From Orbilia blumenaviensis (Eukaryota > Ascomycota > Orbiliomycetes > Orbiliales > Orbiliaceae), in contig JAVHNS010000005.1 of the NCBI GenBank assembly GCA_036872755.1, forward strand, positions 2,356,001 through 2,420,000: DNA of 64,000 nt. Direction: 5' to 3'. Made by a program: the position numbers and the translations under genes. Positions within the stretch are counted from its first letter, which is position 1. Each line of letters starts with the position of its first letter. This document shows positions 10,689-21,815 of this stretch, in pieces. Below the pieces are notes generated by a model that did no database searches, had not been told where the DNA came from, and worked only from the letters and a program-made list of their open reading frames with translations.

Positions 10689-11161
10689 TGTGATAGTATT
10701 ATGGCCGAGCTGGAGAAGAAGAAGGAGAAGCTCGGTTGGTATTTCGTATTTGCTGATGGATGGGGGTAGTGGGGGAGTTGATGATGAGCGGGGGAAGAGG
10801 GAACGAGATGGCGATGGCGATGGCGATGGCGATGGTGGGGGTGATGGTGGGGTGGAGGGGTATCGATATTGATATTGATATTTGTGTCGCTGAATTTATT
10901 ATTTTCCTTGCAGAGAGGGAAGCAGAAGGGAAAAAAAAAAAAAAAAAAAAGTTAGCATGGGGAGCTGGTGTTGGAGCTGGAGCTAGAGCTGGGAAACAAC
11001 GCAGTCTGGGGCATCAAAATACCACATAGTCCCACCGAAGTATACTGTTCATGTTCATGTTCAGCTCCCATACTCTATAGATCTATGGCTTCTAGGGCCT
11101 GACTACAAGGTTGTACAGGTTTCTTTCTATGCCCAGTCAGTCTGATGGCTCAATTTGGGTG

Positions 11162-11194
<33 letters not shown>

Positions 11195-11410
11195 CTTTAA
11201 TTTAATTTTATTTTTCCTACTTATATATAGTCTCGAGGTCTCCATGTAGATCCAGATGCATACGAGGTGTGAGGCTTAAGGAAGGTTTCCAGGCAGCTGG
11301 CCCTCCATCCTCGATCTTATAATCGGATCAGCCCCCCAGACAGACATTATGACAAATACATACCTAGTAATAGTGACTACATGGTAACTATAATATATAA
11401 TGTCGGTCGG
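10689..11410. other. Intergenic region with microsatellites
   Basis: No gene is visible. It contains GGCGAT repeats (about 10808-10838), a poly-A tract (about 10930-10950), an alternating Gly/Ala-like GGAGCT repeat (about 10970-10990) and an ATCT array (about 11162-11194). Confidence 0.6.
11162..11194. repeat. TATC tetranucleotide microsatellite (about 8 units)
   Basis: An uninterrupted TATC array of about 33 bp between the Trm140-type and DUF4246 genes. Confidence 0.9.
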
Positions 11411-13826
11411 CTAGTGCTCGCACAGGCTGTAACAAAGCCCCTGCACCATCGTCGAACTGTGCATAAACGACGCCCTCTCCTTCATCAGCCTCTTCCTGTA
11501 CTTCAACGCCTTCTCCCGCGTAACACCAGCCGGCACCATCCCATTTATCATGCCGAACACCTCCTCCGGCATCCTCCCCATGATAGGACTCCCACGTAAC
11601 ATGCCTTCGATCTCGTTTCGAAACTCGGGCTGCTGTGGAGCGACCGTTCTGGTCGTGGGGATGTCGTGGTCGGGTGACGGGTCGCAGAGGAAAAAGACTA
11701 TGATTTTGCGGTGGCCGGGTTTCGTGGGGTCGGCGAGTTTGAACGGCTTGACCCGGTGCTGGTAGATGTTTGGGAAGGCGATTGCGCGCTTGTTCTGTAC
11801 ACCTGTTAATAATATTTCACAATTTTTCTCATAAATGAAGCCGGATTGTCTCCTCGTAGACCAGATGTGTAGTAATTTTGTTTTTAAAAGAAAGAGGGAG
11901 GGAATATTATAGAGAGGTGGATGACAATATATATACCTTCGTGGCGATCTGCCCAACCTCCTGCACAGCCCACGACTGGTACGCCGAACTCATGTTGAAA
12001 ACGATCGGCCAGTCTGAGTTCTGCTCGAGGAGTTGCCCGCTCTCCGAGTTTGGAACGTTACCGACGGTCCGGCGGAAGGCTAACTTGCTGTCCGTCACGT
12101 TCTCCTGGTCGTAGTAGTATATCCCGGTTGATACTATTCTCTCGTTCTATCCTTTACTATCAGTGTATATCCATATATTCACCGGTACCGCCATGATATA
12201 TACATATATATATGGGTGTAGAGAAGAGGGGGGGCTCACCAACATGGCCTCCACATGCCAGCTCCCACCTTTGTACCTCGGTTTCTCGGGGGTCAGCACG
12301 ATATTCGCCATTTTCACAATGACCTTCACCGTCTTCCCCTCCAATGCAACATCATCCGTGATGTCCGGAGGCTCCCAGTTTGAAGGGTAGTACACCCCCA
12401 TGTTATCCCTAACCTCGTAAGCCCACATATCCCCGCGTTGGTCCAAATCCTCATCATCACTGTCGTCACAACCCTCAAACTCCGGATCACCGACATCGTC
12501 AGCATCAAACCGCTTAGACACATGCGGCATCTTCTCGAAGAAATTGACATCCATTTCCTCGCCGTTGACGAATTGATCTAGTAGTTTGTCCCATTTCACC
12601 TGATGGTCTTCGTTTGTCAGTTTGATGAAACCTTCCTGCCAGCTCCTGTACCCCGCCCTGGCGAATACTCTTCGGAAATTGTGTTTTTCCATTTTAAGAT
12701 CGCCCAGAACGTGGTTAAACAACGGGACGAACTTCGTAAATATCTTCTCAAGGATGGGATAAAACGTCTTCTTCTGTTCGTCAGACGCCAGATTATTGAT
12801 ATAAGATTTTATTTTTGTATTTTGACCGTCCGGTGAGACTTCGAATTCGGACGGTAGCCAGCAGAACTGGTTTGAGAATCCCTCCCGGTCCGATTCCATC
12901 GCTTTTGGAGCTCGGATGGGTCCCCTGTCCGTGGCGCTAAGGGTGCGGTTGTATATTATAGGATAGAGCGAGGGGTGGACTAGATCTAACACCTGACGGT
13001 TGGAGCCTGGATGCCAGTCCTTTTGGCTGTCGGGCACGTTCTCGAGCGTCACCACCGCTGTATATAAATATGAATATAAATATAAATAACCTTCTCGAAT
13101 CCATTCCTACTACCAAAACCCCCTACCTCGAATAGATAGGTAGATTAGGTAGATTAGGTAGATAGATAGATAGATGGATGGATGGATAGATAGCATGTAC
13201 TCACCATCAACCAGCTCCCTCCTAACCTCCTCCCCAACAAAATCATCACCATCTACCCTCCAAACCCCATCAAGATCCGGCTCCAGCCCCAGCCCCCGCT
13301 TCTTCAAACCCTCCACAAACGGCTTATACGTCTCCACCAACTCCTCATAAACATACCCCACATCATCACCATCCCACGTCAAAACCCTATGCAACTCATC
13401 ACTAAACACCGTCTTCGCCTGCGCCTCTCTCAACCACTTCACGAATAACTTCTTATCCAGTATTTTTTCAACCCAACCGGGTTTATCTCTTACCGCTGCG
13501 GAAAAGGCGCGGATGTAGGATTCTTTAAAGGGGATGGCGGTGCCCCAGGAGGGGGTTCCGTCGAGGGGGTGTGGGTAGGATTTTGGGGGTGGGGGTGCTC
13601 GGCGGACTTTTGAGCCTGAGGTGGAGAAGTCGTCGGAGGGGCGGGGGGAGAGGCCTTGGAGTGGGTTGTAGGAGTCTGGGGGGCTGGTGGTGGTTACGGC
13701 GGGTTCTCCTTGTGCATCGAAGTCTTCTAGGTTCGTTGTTAAGGACTGTGGGGCTGTTGGGTTTTGGTTATTATTATTGAACTGATGCTGAATGTAGACG
13801 GCGTCTGGATCTTGTAGATCTTCCAT
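11411..13826 (-). CDS. DUF4246 family protein (putative Fe/2-oxoglutarate-type fold)
   Basis: Four exons (13826-13205, 13057-12240, 12146-11937, 11794-11411) splice in frame to 677 aa. The frame opens upstream to 13892, but only a TTG lies there; the first ATG is at 13826 (MEDLQDPD). Family hallmarks are LVHPSLYPIIYNRTL, FCWLPSEFEV, YINNLASDEQK, then WHVEAML joined across an intron to NERIVSTGIYYYDQENV. FPNIYQHRVKPFKLADPTKP and GHRKIIVFFLCDP follow. This widespread fungal family has no settled function. The HVE pair and the later QHR...GHRK region look like metal and co-substrate ligands of a double-stranded beta-helix dioxygenase, which is inference. A Pro/Ser-rich leader of about 100 residues precedes the conserved part. 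It lies in the same direction as, and 722 bp upstream of, the methyltransferase gene. Confidence 0.85.
13130..13193. repeat. TAGA/TGGA microsatellite inside the first DUF4246 intron
   Basis: Imperfect TAGGTAGAT, TAGA and TGGA repeats fill most of the 147-nt intron between exons 1 and 2. They leave the GTGAGT donor and ATACAG acceptor intact. Confidence 0.85.
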
Positions 13827-14800
13827 TGTGTGTGTGTTGGTGATGTTGTACTTTTGTTCCAGGGACTTGCGCACCCGCAGACAAGAGTGCAATGAAGCTT
13901 GAGTTCGGTATACAGGCCGACCGCGGGTTATATATGTATATGCTGCTTTTATATAATTAACTAAAGCGCTTTGGTATCTCGTATCAAGAAGCAGAGGGCG
14001 GTCTTATATCCTACACTCCTGACTCGAATCTCCATTCAATTGATGCCATGCTAGTCACAGCTGAAGACATCCGTATTTACACGCTGCGGGAAAAAAAAAA
14101 CAAAGGTTTTTAACTAGAGATATAGATAAAGATTTGACTCATGATCCATCGCGGGTACATAGTGTGCGTTTATGTACTTTTTTCTTTCTTTTGAGGATGC
14201 AGGACGCAACATCTGCTGGGGATATCGGTGGACCCAGACACAGGCCGGGTCTGCAGGGCTAAGCTGGATTCGGGCTAGTTTCAGTTGCTCTGCCTTCAGC
14301 GCCGTTCTTCGAGGCTAAGTTAGTTGGTAAGGTGTTAGGGTCGATATTGCATCACAAGTTCCTAGACTGCTCCGTCTTCATAGTCATCGAGGTGCTTAAT
14401 TAATGACCGATCGACCGACCAAATGAACCGCATCGAGTACCACACCTAGCTTTGTTAATTGAATATGTTTGAAGTCAATTAAGATCTGGCACATGCGAAT
14501 ACCGTAGATAACAATACATATATCAACAAGATCGCTATCCAGGTAGCCACTTGACCCAACTGAATTACCCTGCTGGCATCCAGCCTGACCTTGCTATCCT
14601 GTATCATCGATATCGCCCCGGGGGGCCGCAGATATATATATATCTATATATATATATATATATATTGATCTCTATCATTACCATACTCTTGCCTCGACAT
14701 TTATTTATGAAACCCGTTACACTAGCTAGATCACTGGTGCGTACCGTGGTGTCTTCAATCGACACACACATCTCTGGACTCCACGCTTAAGCTCAGGGAA

Positions 14801-14876
14801 GTTTGATTATATATATTACCGGGGGGGTTCGAATTTTCAAACCTTCCCTCCGGTATGTTATCGCTTTTAATCAAAC
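14801..14876. repeat. Nested inverted repeat (potential long hairpin)
   Basis: An outer 9-bp perfect inverted repeat (GTTTGATTA at 14801-14809, TAATCAAAC at 14868-14876) encloses an inner one (TACCGG at 14817-14822, CCGGTA at 14850-14855). A partly paired G-run and AACCTTCCCT lie inside. It has no coding potential. It could be a cruciform, a structured RNA or a MITE-like remnant. Confidence 0.55.
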
Positions 14877-15389
14877 ATAGCACGGCCATCAAGCGTTAGT
14901 AGTTATATACTATTGGTAGAGTCTGGAATCCTGCAGTGCCAGGTGATGCCTGTGCATAACTTTTCTAACTCCACCAGCTTCGTCGAAGCTGATTTTGGAG
15001 GGTCGCGCTATAGACGAGTCGCCCCACACTTTCTTCCTTCTCACTTTAATCGGTGCATGAGTTCAAGTGTGATGGAATGAATAAAGGCACCCATAGCTTA
15101 GTCTCGTAGCCCATAGCTATAGCTATAGCTATAGCTAGTCTCGCATGAACCAGTCAGTATTTGAATTTGTGTTGTCAGCGTGTTCTTTTCCACCACCGAC
15201 ACAATGTTACACGAAAAGTTTCCAGCTCATAGCTAATCTATGCATTGAGCTTGCCTTTAAGCTTCCATTCCCTCTCAATCCTTTTTATCGCGTCACGAAA
15301 CCATCTCCCCCACCAACACCCCCCGACGACAAACAAACCCACCCCTCATCGCAAGCTCTATCGCTCCCCGCTCCCCAACGATAACGATA

Positions 15390-15421
15390 TAACCACCACC
15401 ACCACCACCACCACCACCACC
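15390..15421 (+). repeat. ACC trinucleotide repeat in the presumed LSM6 5' leader
   Basis: About ten tandem ACC units end four bases before the LSM6 start codon, so the repeat is probably transcribed as 5' UTR. Confidence 0.85.
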
Positions 15422-15425
15422 AACA

Positions 15426-15962
15426 ATGGCAGACGCAGCAGGCGACAGCGCTACCGCCTCCTCATCAAAGGACCCATCCTCTTTCCTCTCCGAGATCCAC
15501 GGCGCCCCGATCACCGTCAAGCTCAACTCTGGAGTTGAATATAAAGGTTCGAAAGAAAAAAAAAAAAAAAATACCACATGCCCCACACCAAAAGGACCTC
15601 AAATAAACAGAAATAAAAAAAAGGAGGCTAACTAATGACGAATTTGCATGAGTACGAACGAAACAGGTGAACTCCAATCCGTGGACGGATACATGAACAT
15701 CGCGCTCGAAAATACCGAGGAATACGTCAACGGCGAGCGAAAGAACCGTTATGGCGATGTGTTTATCAGAGGGAATAATGGTATGGGGACAAGCCCAATC
15801 CTCCTCCTCCTCCTCCTCCTCCTCCTCCTCCTCAGGCCCCCAAACTGTTCCTTGAGAAGATTTGACTCTTGCGGAGTGGAGGGAGAATGGCGGTTGCTAA
15901 GGATGCTAACGAGTTTAATTTACTTTTCCGTCCTAGTCCTGTACATCTCAGCGGATAAATGA
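15426..15962 (+). CDS. LSM6: U6 snRNA-associated Sm-like protein LSM6
   Basis: Three exons (15426-15546, 15667-15780, 15937-15962) give 86 aa, the usual LSM6 length. The Sm1 motif reads FLSEIHGAPITVKLNSGVEY and continues across the intron as KGELQSVDGYMNIALE. NTEEYVNGERKNRYGDVFIR follows, then the Sm2 end GNNVLYISADK, of which the last nine residues are in the 26-nt third exon. LSM6 is a ring subunit of Lsm1-7 (cytoplasmic mRNA decapping and decay) and Lsm2-8 (nuclear U6 snRNA binding). The first donor is GTTCGA, weaker than the GTANGT consensus, but frame and homology require it. The second intron holds a CCT/TCC repeat at about 15799-15833. The identification rests on near full-length motif agreement. 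Confidence 0.93.
15799..15833. repeat. CCT trinucleotide repeat inside LSM6 intron 2
   Basis: About eleven tandem TCC/CCT units in the second intron of LSM6. They are on the coding strand and pyrimidine-only. Confidence 0.85.
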
Positions 15963-16976
15963 TCCCCCCGCGTCCACGGTAACGATACAAGTGCGATATG
16001 AGGACTAGTGATGGTATCCAATACCTATCTTAGGCTTGAGGTGGTGGCATCAATTGGGCGGGCATTTTACTTAAAGTGAGGAGAGGAGACATGATATGGC
16101 CCATCATCAAGGACACACAGAGAAGAGGGGATATCACGAAAATATACGAAACGAAACTCATGGGTTTCCCGACGACATCCTCAAGAAACAGTATATTATA
16201 TATCCTAATTATGGGGGTATAGTATAACTCTAAGACACCTCAATCGCAGGGCAGTGTAATTACAGGACAGTTTTACGATATACCCCCCATTTAGACACTT
16301 CAATTGATCTTATACCAACGATTCTTAGACACTTTTTCAGCATATGATGTGCACGAAAGGGACATTCATAGTTCCCTACTACATTGCTCTACAGAAACTC
16401 TAGCAAGAACAAGGAATGCGGTAAGACAGTTTAGTAAGTTGTTATGTGTATGATGAAAATGTGAGTCTCAGCTCAGTCTTTATCGATATATCATGATATG
16501 ATGACCGCCGGGAAAAACTAGCGTGGACATCGAGTTTTAAGGAAACAAAAAAAAAAAAGCAGAAACGATAGTTAACGGATCAGTACAAAAACGCCTCATG
16601 CAGACATATAGTATTCGTAACAGGTATGATAGGTAAATAAAATAAAATAAAAATAAAATAAAAAACTAAAAAAAAAGTAAAATTCAAAACAATAAAAAGG
16701 GGGGGGCAGAAAAAGCCAGTTCATCATTCCCTGGGATGAATGGACTGGCTTCACCCGTTTTTCATCAACTCGAACTCTGACCATGATATTCGAAAACGAC
16801 TTCAATTGGACCGATGATGTCGTGTGACGGACCCACCTCCGCTTCGGATAGGTGACGTTGGTATCCATGGGAGAGCCTCTGATTTGCCCTTTAGGATAAG
16901 AAAGTGGATCCGCAACCCCGCTAGCATCGCTGTCGATAGTGGGATTCGCATCATTGCATTGCCGAGGGCATTAGAT
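15963..16976. other. AT-rich gap between convergent LSM6 and GNAT genes
   Basis: No gene is visible. The gap holds A-rich tracts (about 16546-16558 and 16635-16680, an AAATAAA-type repeat), and the short 3' regions of both flanking genes fall inside it. Confidence 0.55.
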
Positions 16977-17938
16977 CTATGCCCTGGCTGCGGCACCCCG
17001 GCCCTTAGGAGGGGTCGTATACTCATAAACCATGTCTACCCAGCTAGCTCCGGCGTATGTAACACTACTATTGCCCTTATATCGGAACAATTGGCTCTTA
17101 GTATAGACACCAGTCTTTTCCTTGAGGCAGATCAAAGCAATCCTCTTCGAGAGACCGGCATCCTTCATCCTCTGACAGAAGTCCTTCAGGAGAACCTGAG
17201 AGTATCCATTTTGCCTGTAAGTAGGATCGACGCAGAGAGAGTGAATACAAACAGTCTCTCCGTGCTCGATGTGGCCCTCTGGAGGTGGCGTGGATTCCTT
17301 CACGAGTTTAGGATCGGGAACCGCTGCTGTTGTAGATGCTTGAGGATCAGCGGCAGTTTGTGCAGACTCCGAATTCTGAGCGGGTTGCGAGACGACCGGC
17401 GCCGTCGCCGGTACCTCTGCTCCATATTTCTCAAGAAGATCATGAGGAATTCGCATTGCGGCCTCCGTTACGACTGGCGTAGTGGTCTTCGTAGCAGATA
17501 TCATCGCAATCAATATTTCCTTTGGTTGGAAGTCGGATACGCCCTTCGGCGTATCAGGGTGGGGTTTGGACAGAGTGAACAGGCCATGAGAAAGTTCCCC
17601 GCTATATATAGTATGTTAGCGCTCAGCTCCTCGAATGCCACAAAAAAAAAAAGTGAACAGATTTTTTTCTCTCCAAAGAAAACCTTACCAAACGGTCAAT
17701 CGATAACGGAACTAATAATCACGGGAGAATATTAGCATCAGTCACAAAATGACAAATGATCCATTCCCAAAGGCCTAGGTTACAGACATACCTTGGCCGG
17801 TGTAGCCCTTTCCGCCTCGGAGAAACAGGTGTTCTCTAGCTCGAGTATCTTATCGATATCGTTGATAGTGAGTGTTCGCACATACACCGACATCTTGTTC
17901 AAGGTTTTCGGGTGGAATGTTAGGGCCATGCTTTGCAT
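16977..17938 (-). CDS. GNAT acetyltransferase, arylalkylamine/polyamine N-acetyltransferase type
   Basis: Three exons (17938-17792, 17711-17689, 17601-16977) splice in frame to 264 aa; the middle exon is only 23 nt. The N-terminus has VRTLTINDIDKILELENTCF and SEAERATPAK. FRYRLTVCGELSHGLFTL spans the microexon. GNAT motif A is VCIHSLCVDPTYRQNGYSQV, followed by LLKDFCQRMKDAGL. This matches the serotonin/arylalkylamine/polyamine N-acetyltransferase pattern (acetyl-CoA transfer to amines). The usual FYEK-x-GF motif is replaced by VYTKSQLF, keeping the tyrosine; YKGNSSVTYAGASWVDMVYE follows, as in fungal members. A Pro/Ala/Gln-rich insert of about 50 residues sits before motif A. The family is clear and the physiological substrate is open. 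Confidence 0.85.
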
Positions 17939-20900
17939 GCCCTGGAGATGAAGAGCTGATAGAATTTTGTTCCCGAGGCGTCTATAGAGGCAAAGAAGGA
18001 TTGGGAAAGAAGGGAAACGATTCGATTCCTGTGGAATGACGGTCCTTTTTCCTGTTAATTTGTCGGAGTCGTACGTAGGGTATGACCCTTTCTATAGATA
18101 TGAGTGTATATAGCGCTACTGAAGCTGCAGAATATGGGACAATAGATTGTACGCCTGTGCGTGAAGTTGGCGACGATGTCGGGAGCTATGTCACGAGCTC
18201 AAAGCGAGGGATGTCGTTGAGGTTGTTGAGAAGTCTTGAAGAGCGCCGCCGAAAGTAGGAATGCGGAGGGGTGACAAACATCCCTGTCCTCAACACAACA
18301 CATCTCAAAATGCAACAATATGGTCGCAGACCCCGCAGCACCCCTCCTACTGAGATGGCACTTATATGCAACATTTTGATGCACCTTGCAACATAATAAG
18401 TGCCGTAGCACTCTATAAACAAGCACTTCATTACGGAGAGCATATACTTTGGCGAATGCGTCAAAATCGCAGTATAAACAACTCCCAAGCATGTATCTGA
18501 CGCCCATGAGGATAGACAAAGGAACCCCACATACAAACATCTAGATATCTAGATCCGACTAGACTATGGTTTCGACAATGGCTAAATCTACTAGAATTGA
18601 GATAGTACGTTTAAGGCTGAGGTGGCTAGGTCAAGGCCATTCACTCAACATTCCTCCCGATTGAAACCCCAGAGAGGAATGCATCGATATATCAATCTGG
18701 GCTCCGGTCCCGGTGCACCCGCGGGGAAACAAACCGATGCATCTTTGTACTCTTACGAGAATATACTTATCATTTCTAAAGGCATGCTTACTACACTAAC
18801 GTTATGGTAACTACAATAACCCAATAACCATTCAGCCCACCCACTTAATGCCATTTCATATAAGCATAAACACTCGGACAGGTGCACGGACTCTAGCATC
18901 ACTGCATCCCATAGGCGGTTACCGGCAACTAGCGATAGCTTATAGACTTAGATCTAGAACTTTGCTTGAGTATAACATTAATGATATCGCAGTTCCTTCT
19001 TTCAAGGTTGCATAGACACCTTCCAGTCTTAAATTAGTATGAAATCTACAATGTGATAGAGTATACCGACCCGTTCCAGACTTAAACCGATATCACAAAT
19101 CTTGGTTTACCTCACTGCGATTAACATTAATCGAGTAAGTGGGATGTGAAACCCTCCCAATGGTGTGTGTAAGAACCCTTGAAATGAAATCGACATCCAT
19201 ACTAAACGGGATCCTCGATATTCTCGCTTATCCAATCGCTTAGGTGCCGAAGGACGCTCGTTGGACATGTCTCAAGCCGCCTCGATTATCTCGAAATTAT
19301 AAATGCATCATGTGTGCAGAATCTTTACTTGGTATATCCTATCATAAATGAGCCTATGAATAAATATCGCGCATATGCAAAATATGCAGCTGAGTTGCTT
19401 CGATCCGTTAACAGCCCCTGGCATGAGACCACAGTTCCGGTTCCAGTGGAGAAAATCATGCGATGTTGGACGCCCAACAGTCGAGACCTCCAGATTTGCA
19501 TAACGCAGACATGAAATTTATGAGAGAGAGAGATTTTTAACGTAATTTACGAATCATGTTTTACTAAATTTATTATTAGCGCAATCGTGCCCTTGTGGGC
19601 TGCGCAACTAACGATGGGCACTAGAGCTCCCGTCTACGTAGACACTTCAAGCTGAAGAGCTAGATGAGCTGATGAATCCTGCGTCGATATATTAAGTAAA
19701 CACCACCAATTTGTTGGATTCCCTGTCGCAATCGCTGTTAGTTGCAACCCACACGGTCGCTGTTCGCGTCGAATCGATAAGCCCGACTCCTCTATACGCC
19801 TTCCTTGACTAGACTAAAAATCGCTTCCCTCGTGCGGCACACAAATGCGTCCAGTCGTATCGATGACCGACAGGCTCACCAATAGCTAAAGGAAGGTGGC
19901 CAGGAGGCCACCCCACAAGACCAAGAAATTTCGATATTACCCCATCCTCATTTTTTTTTTTTTTTTTTTTACACTCGGGCTCAGATGTACCCACGCCTTT
20001 GCAAAATGAAAACGCGGTGGCAGTGGAACTCCTCCGACCCTCCACTTGATAGAGATCACAACACGGCAGATCCACGCCTTTGGTACACGACACACACCAC
20101 TCGATAAGCGCTGAAACAACTGACTGGTCGGAGCTGGCTCAGGGTCCCCTATCCTTCCCCAAATTTTCTAATGCAGGATAATATAATCTACAGATTGCAT
20201 ATTGGAGTTCGCCACAGGCCACGCTGAGTGGGTATAACCTTGATCAAAAATGGGTCATTCTCGAATCGAGAAAAAAAAAAAAAGGTTGTGGTGTGATGTT
20301 TCTCAAGACAACATTCGTATCGTAAGCGGCTTGGTGAGCTCGAATAAGCACGGAAGCTTTCCTGCAATAGCGACGATAATGGCAGTTGACTATAGAAATT
20401 CTCGCCCGGGATCGCGATGGATGTATGCAATTCGTTGGAACTCCTACAATGCAATGCAGCGGGCGCAGTCGAGTAGAGAGTTATGGTGCAACTTCAAGAT
20501 ATATAGATCCTCTGCATCCGCCTGTTGTGTATTCTCATTTCAGCCCGTTTCTACGAAACTGTGCACATCTACGTGTTCGTACGGATTTCTCTCGTTTCTG
20601 TCGTTTATAGTTCTAGAGTTTAAGGATAGCTGCAAAGCTTCAACGGCGTTTCCATTTTTTTGTTTTGTTCAACGATTCAATCTCTAATTGCTTGTCGACG
20701 TCTTTCAATCGTTTTTCTGTATCCGGCGTCCCCGAACCCAGCTATAGCGCTAACTAATTGCATCGCACTCGGTATTCGCAATATATCATTCTGTCAAGAA
20801 GAAAAGAAAAAAAAAAGACAATCATCTGCAGATAGATACCGATCTCGTCGTCGTATTTTAGTACTTCAAACATACTATTAATATCATTGACATTTATTAA

Positions 20901-20939
20901 TACTGTCGAATTCGCACAAGGCCTGAGATCTCCATTAAG
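17939..20939. other. Gene-poor stretch
   Basis: I see no supportable gene. It includes a 16-bp perfect palindrome, ATCTAGATATCTAGAT (18539-18554), and a T20 tract (19951-19970). Open frames at 18186-18540 and 20188-20687 have no recognisable motif and overlap on both strands. Confidence 0.5.
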
Positions 20940-21815
20940 ATGGCCACTTGCATGGAGTCAAGATCTAACGATCCTACATACAATATGGTATCCGAGAGCT
21001 CAAGTTATGATCCTCGATGTATCTATGATACATTCGATAGCGATTTCTACAAATGTCTCTGCGAAGACCTGGCTAAAGAGCTCGACTTCCCTGACCAAAC
21101 AGACCTTCGAAGGATCAGTCAATTGGAATTGTTCGGCTCTTCATGGGAAAGTAAGTCATGTCACCCCAAAGTTGTCGTATACGAGACGTTCCCACCCCAT
21201 ATAATGCCCAATTTGCCTAATATCATGTCATGTGAGTGGGGATATAGCATCCCCAGATGTTTCAGTTCAGTTTGCTGACCTCGTGTAACTTCAACAGCGG
21301 ACCCATACAAGAAACTCCTCTTGCGATGTCTTGACCATTCAATCCCTCGCCTTCGCGAGCCACTCACTACCCCACGTTCCCGCGGCGGTTCAATTGATTA
21401 TACCGCCATGGGCACAAGCCTAGACTTCGACTGTGAAGAAGAAGCAACAACTATTCCAACGAATCCACCGCCCTCACCCGCGTTATCTGCGGCGAATTAT
21501 GTCCTGTCTAATGAAAGGACCGCGGACCAAAGCGATGATGACGGGCTGGAACCTCTATTCCTCGACAAACTTCATTTGCTCTCACCGGTGGAAGTCGGTG
21601 ATGGCTATGAAGGCGATAATGATGACGACGACGAAGAGGACGCCTATTTGGGGCTTGCTGCGGGGGAAATTGCCGGAGAACGGCGCATAAGGCGGCAGCA
21701 AAACCGAATGCAGACTAAACATCAATATCACCGTCGTGTTGCATCGACAGGGTTACTGGCAACAGTCGTGACAAGTGATGGGTCGATAATTTGGCATTTC
21801 AAAGAGTTCTCTTAA
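20940..21815 (+). CDS. Unrecognised acidic protein (2 exons)
   Basis: Exons 20940-21150 and 21298-21815 are joined through a clear intron (GTAAGT donor, GCTGAC branch site, CAACAG acceptor, 147 nt) and give 242 aa. I do not recognise the family. Residues 1-85 look folded, with CLCEDLAKELDFPDQTDLRR and LLLRCLDHSIPRLREPLTT. The middle is Pro/Thr-rich. Residues about 160-190 are strongly acidic, with GDNDDDDEEDAYLGLAAGEI. A basic segment with RRIRRQQNRMQTKHQYHRR follows, and the protein ends in SDGSIIWHFKEFS. The adjacent acidic and basic patches suggest a nuclear or nucleic-acid-related protein, but that is speculation. It is isolated in a desert, with no gene within 3 kb upstream or 5.8 kb downstream. 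Good splice signals and a long open second exon support its reality. Confidence 0.65.

Larger units (their letters stand above)
13827..15425. other. Intergenic region between divergent DUF4246 and LSM6 genes
   Basis: No gene is recognisable. It holds a TA-rich stretch (about 14633-14665), a nested inverted repeat (14801-14876, listed separately), CTATAG repeats (about 15112-15137) and an ACC repeat just upstream of LSM6. Both flanking promoters must lie here. Confidence 0.6.

Noticed and set aside
13827..13892. Upstream extension of the DUF4246 protein by 22 residues
   Set aside because: The extension starts at a TTG. The first ATG is at 13826 and the extra residues are not part of the conserved region.
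18186..18540. Two Cys-rich minus-strand open frames of about 115 codons
   Set aside because: Two frames on the same strand are open at once with no splice signals or motifs, as expected for non-coding DNA.
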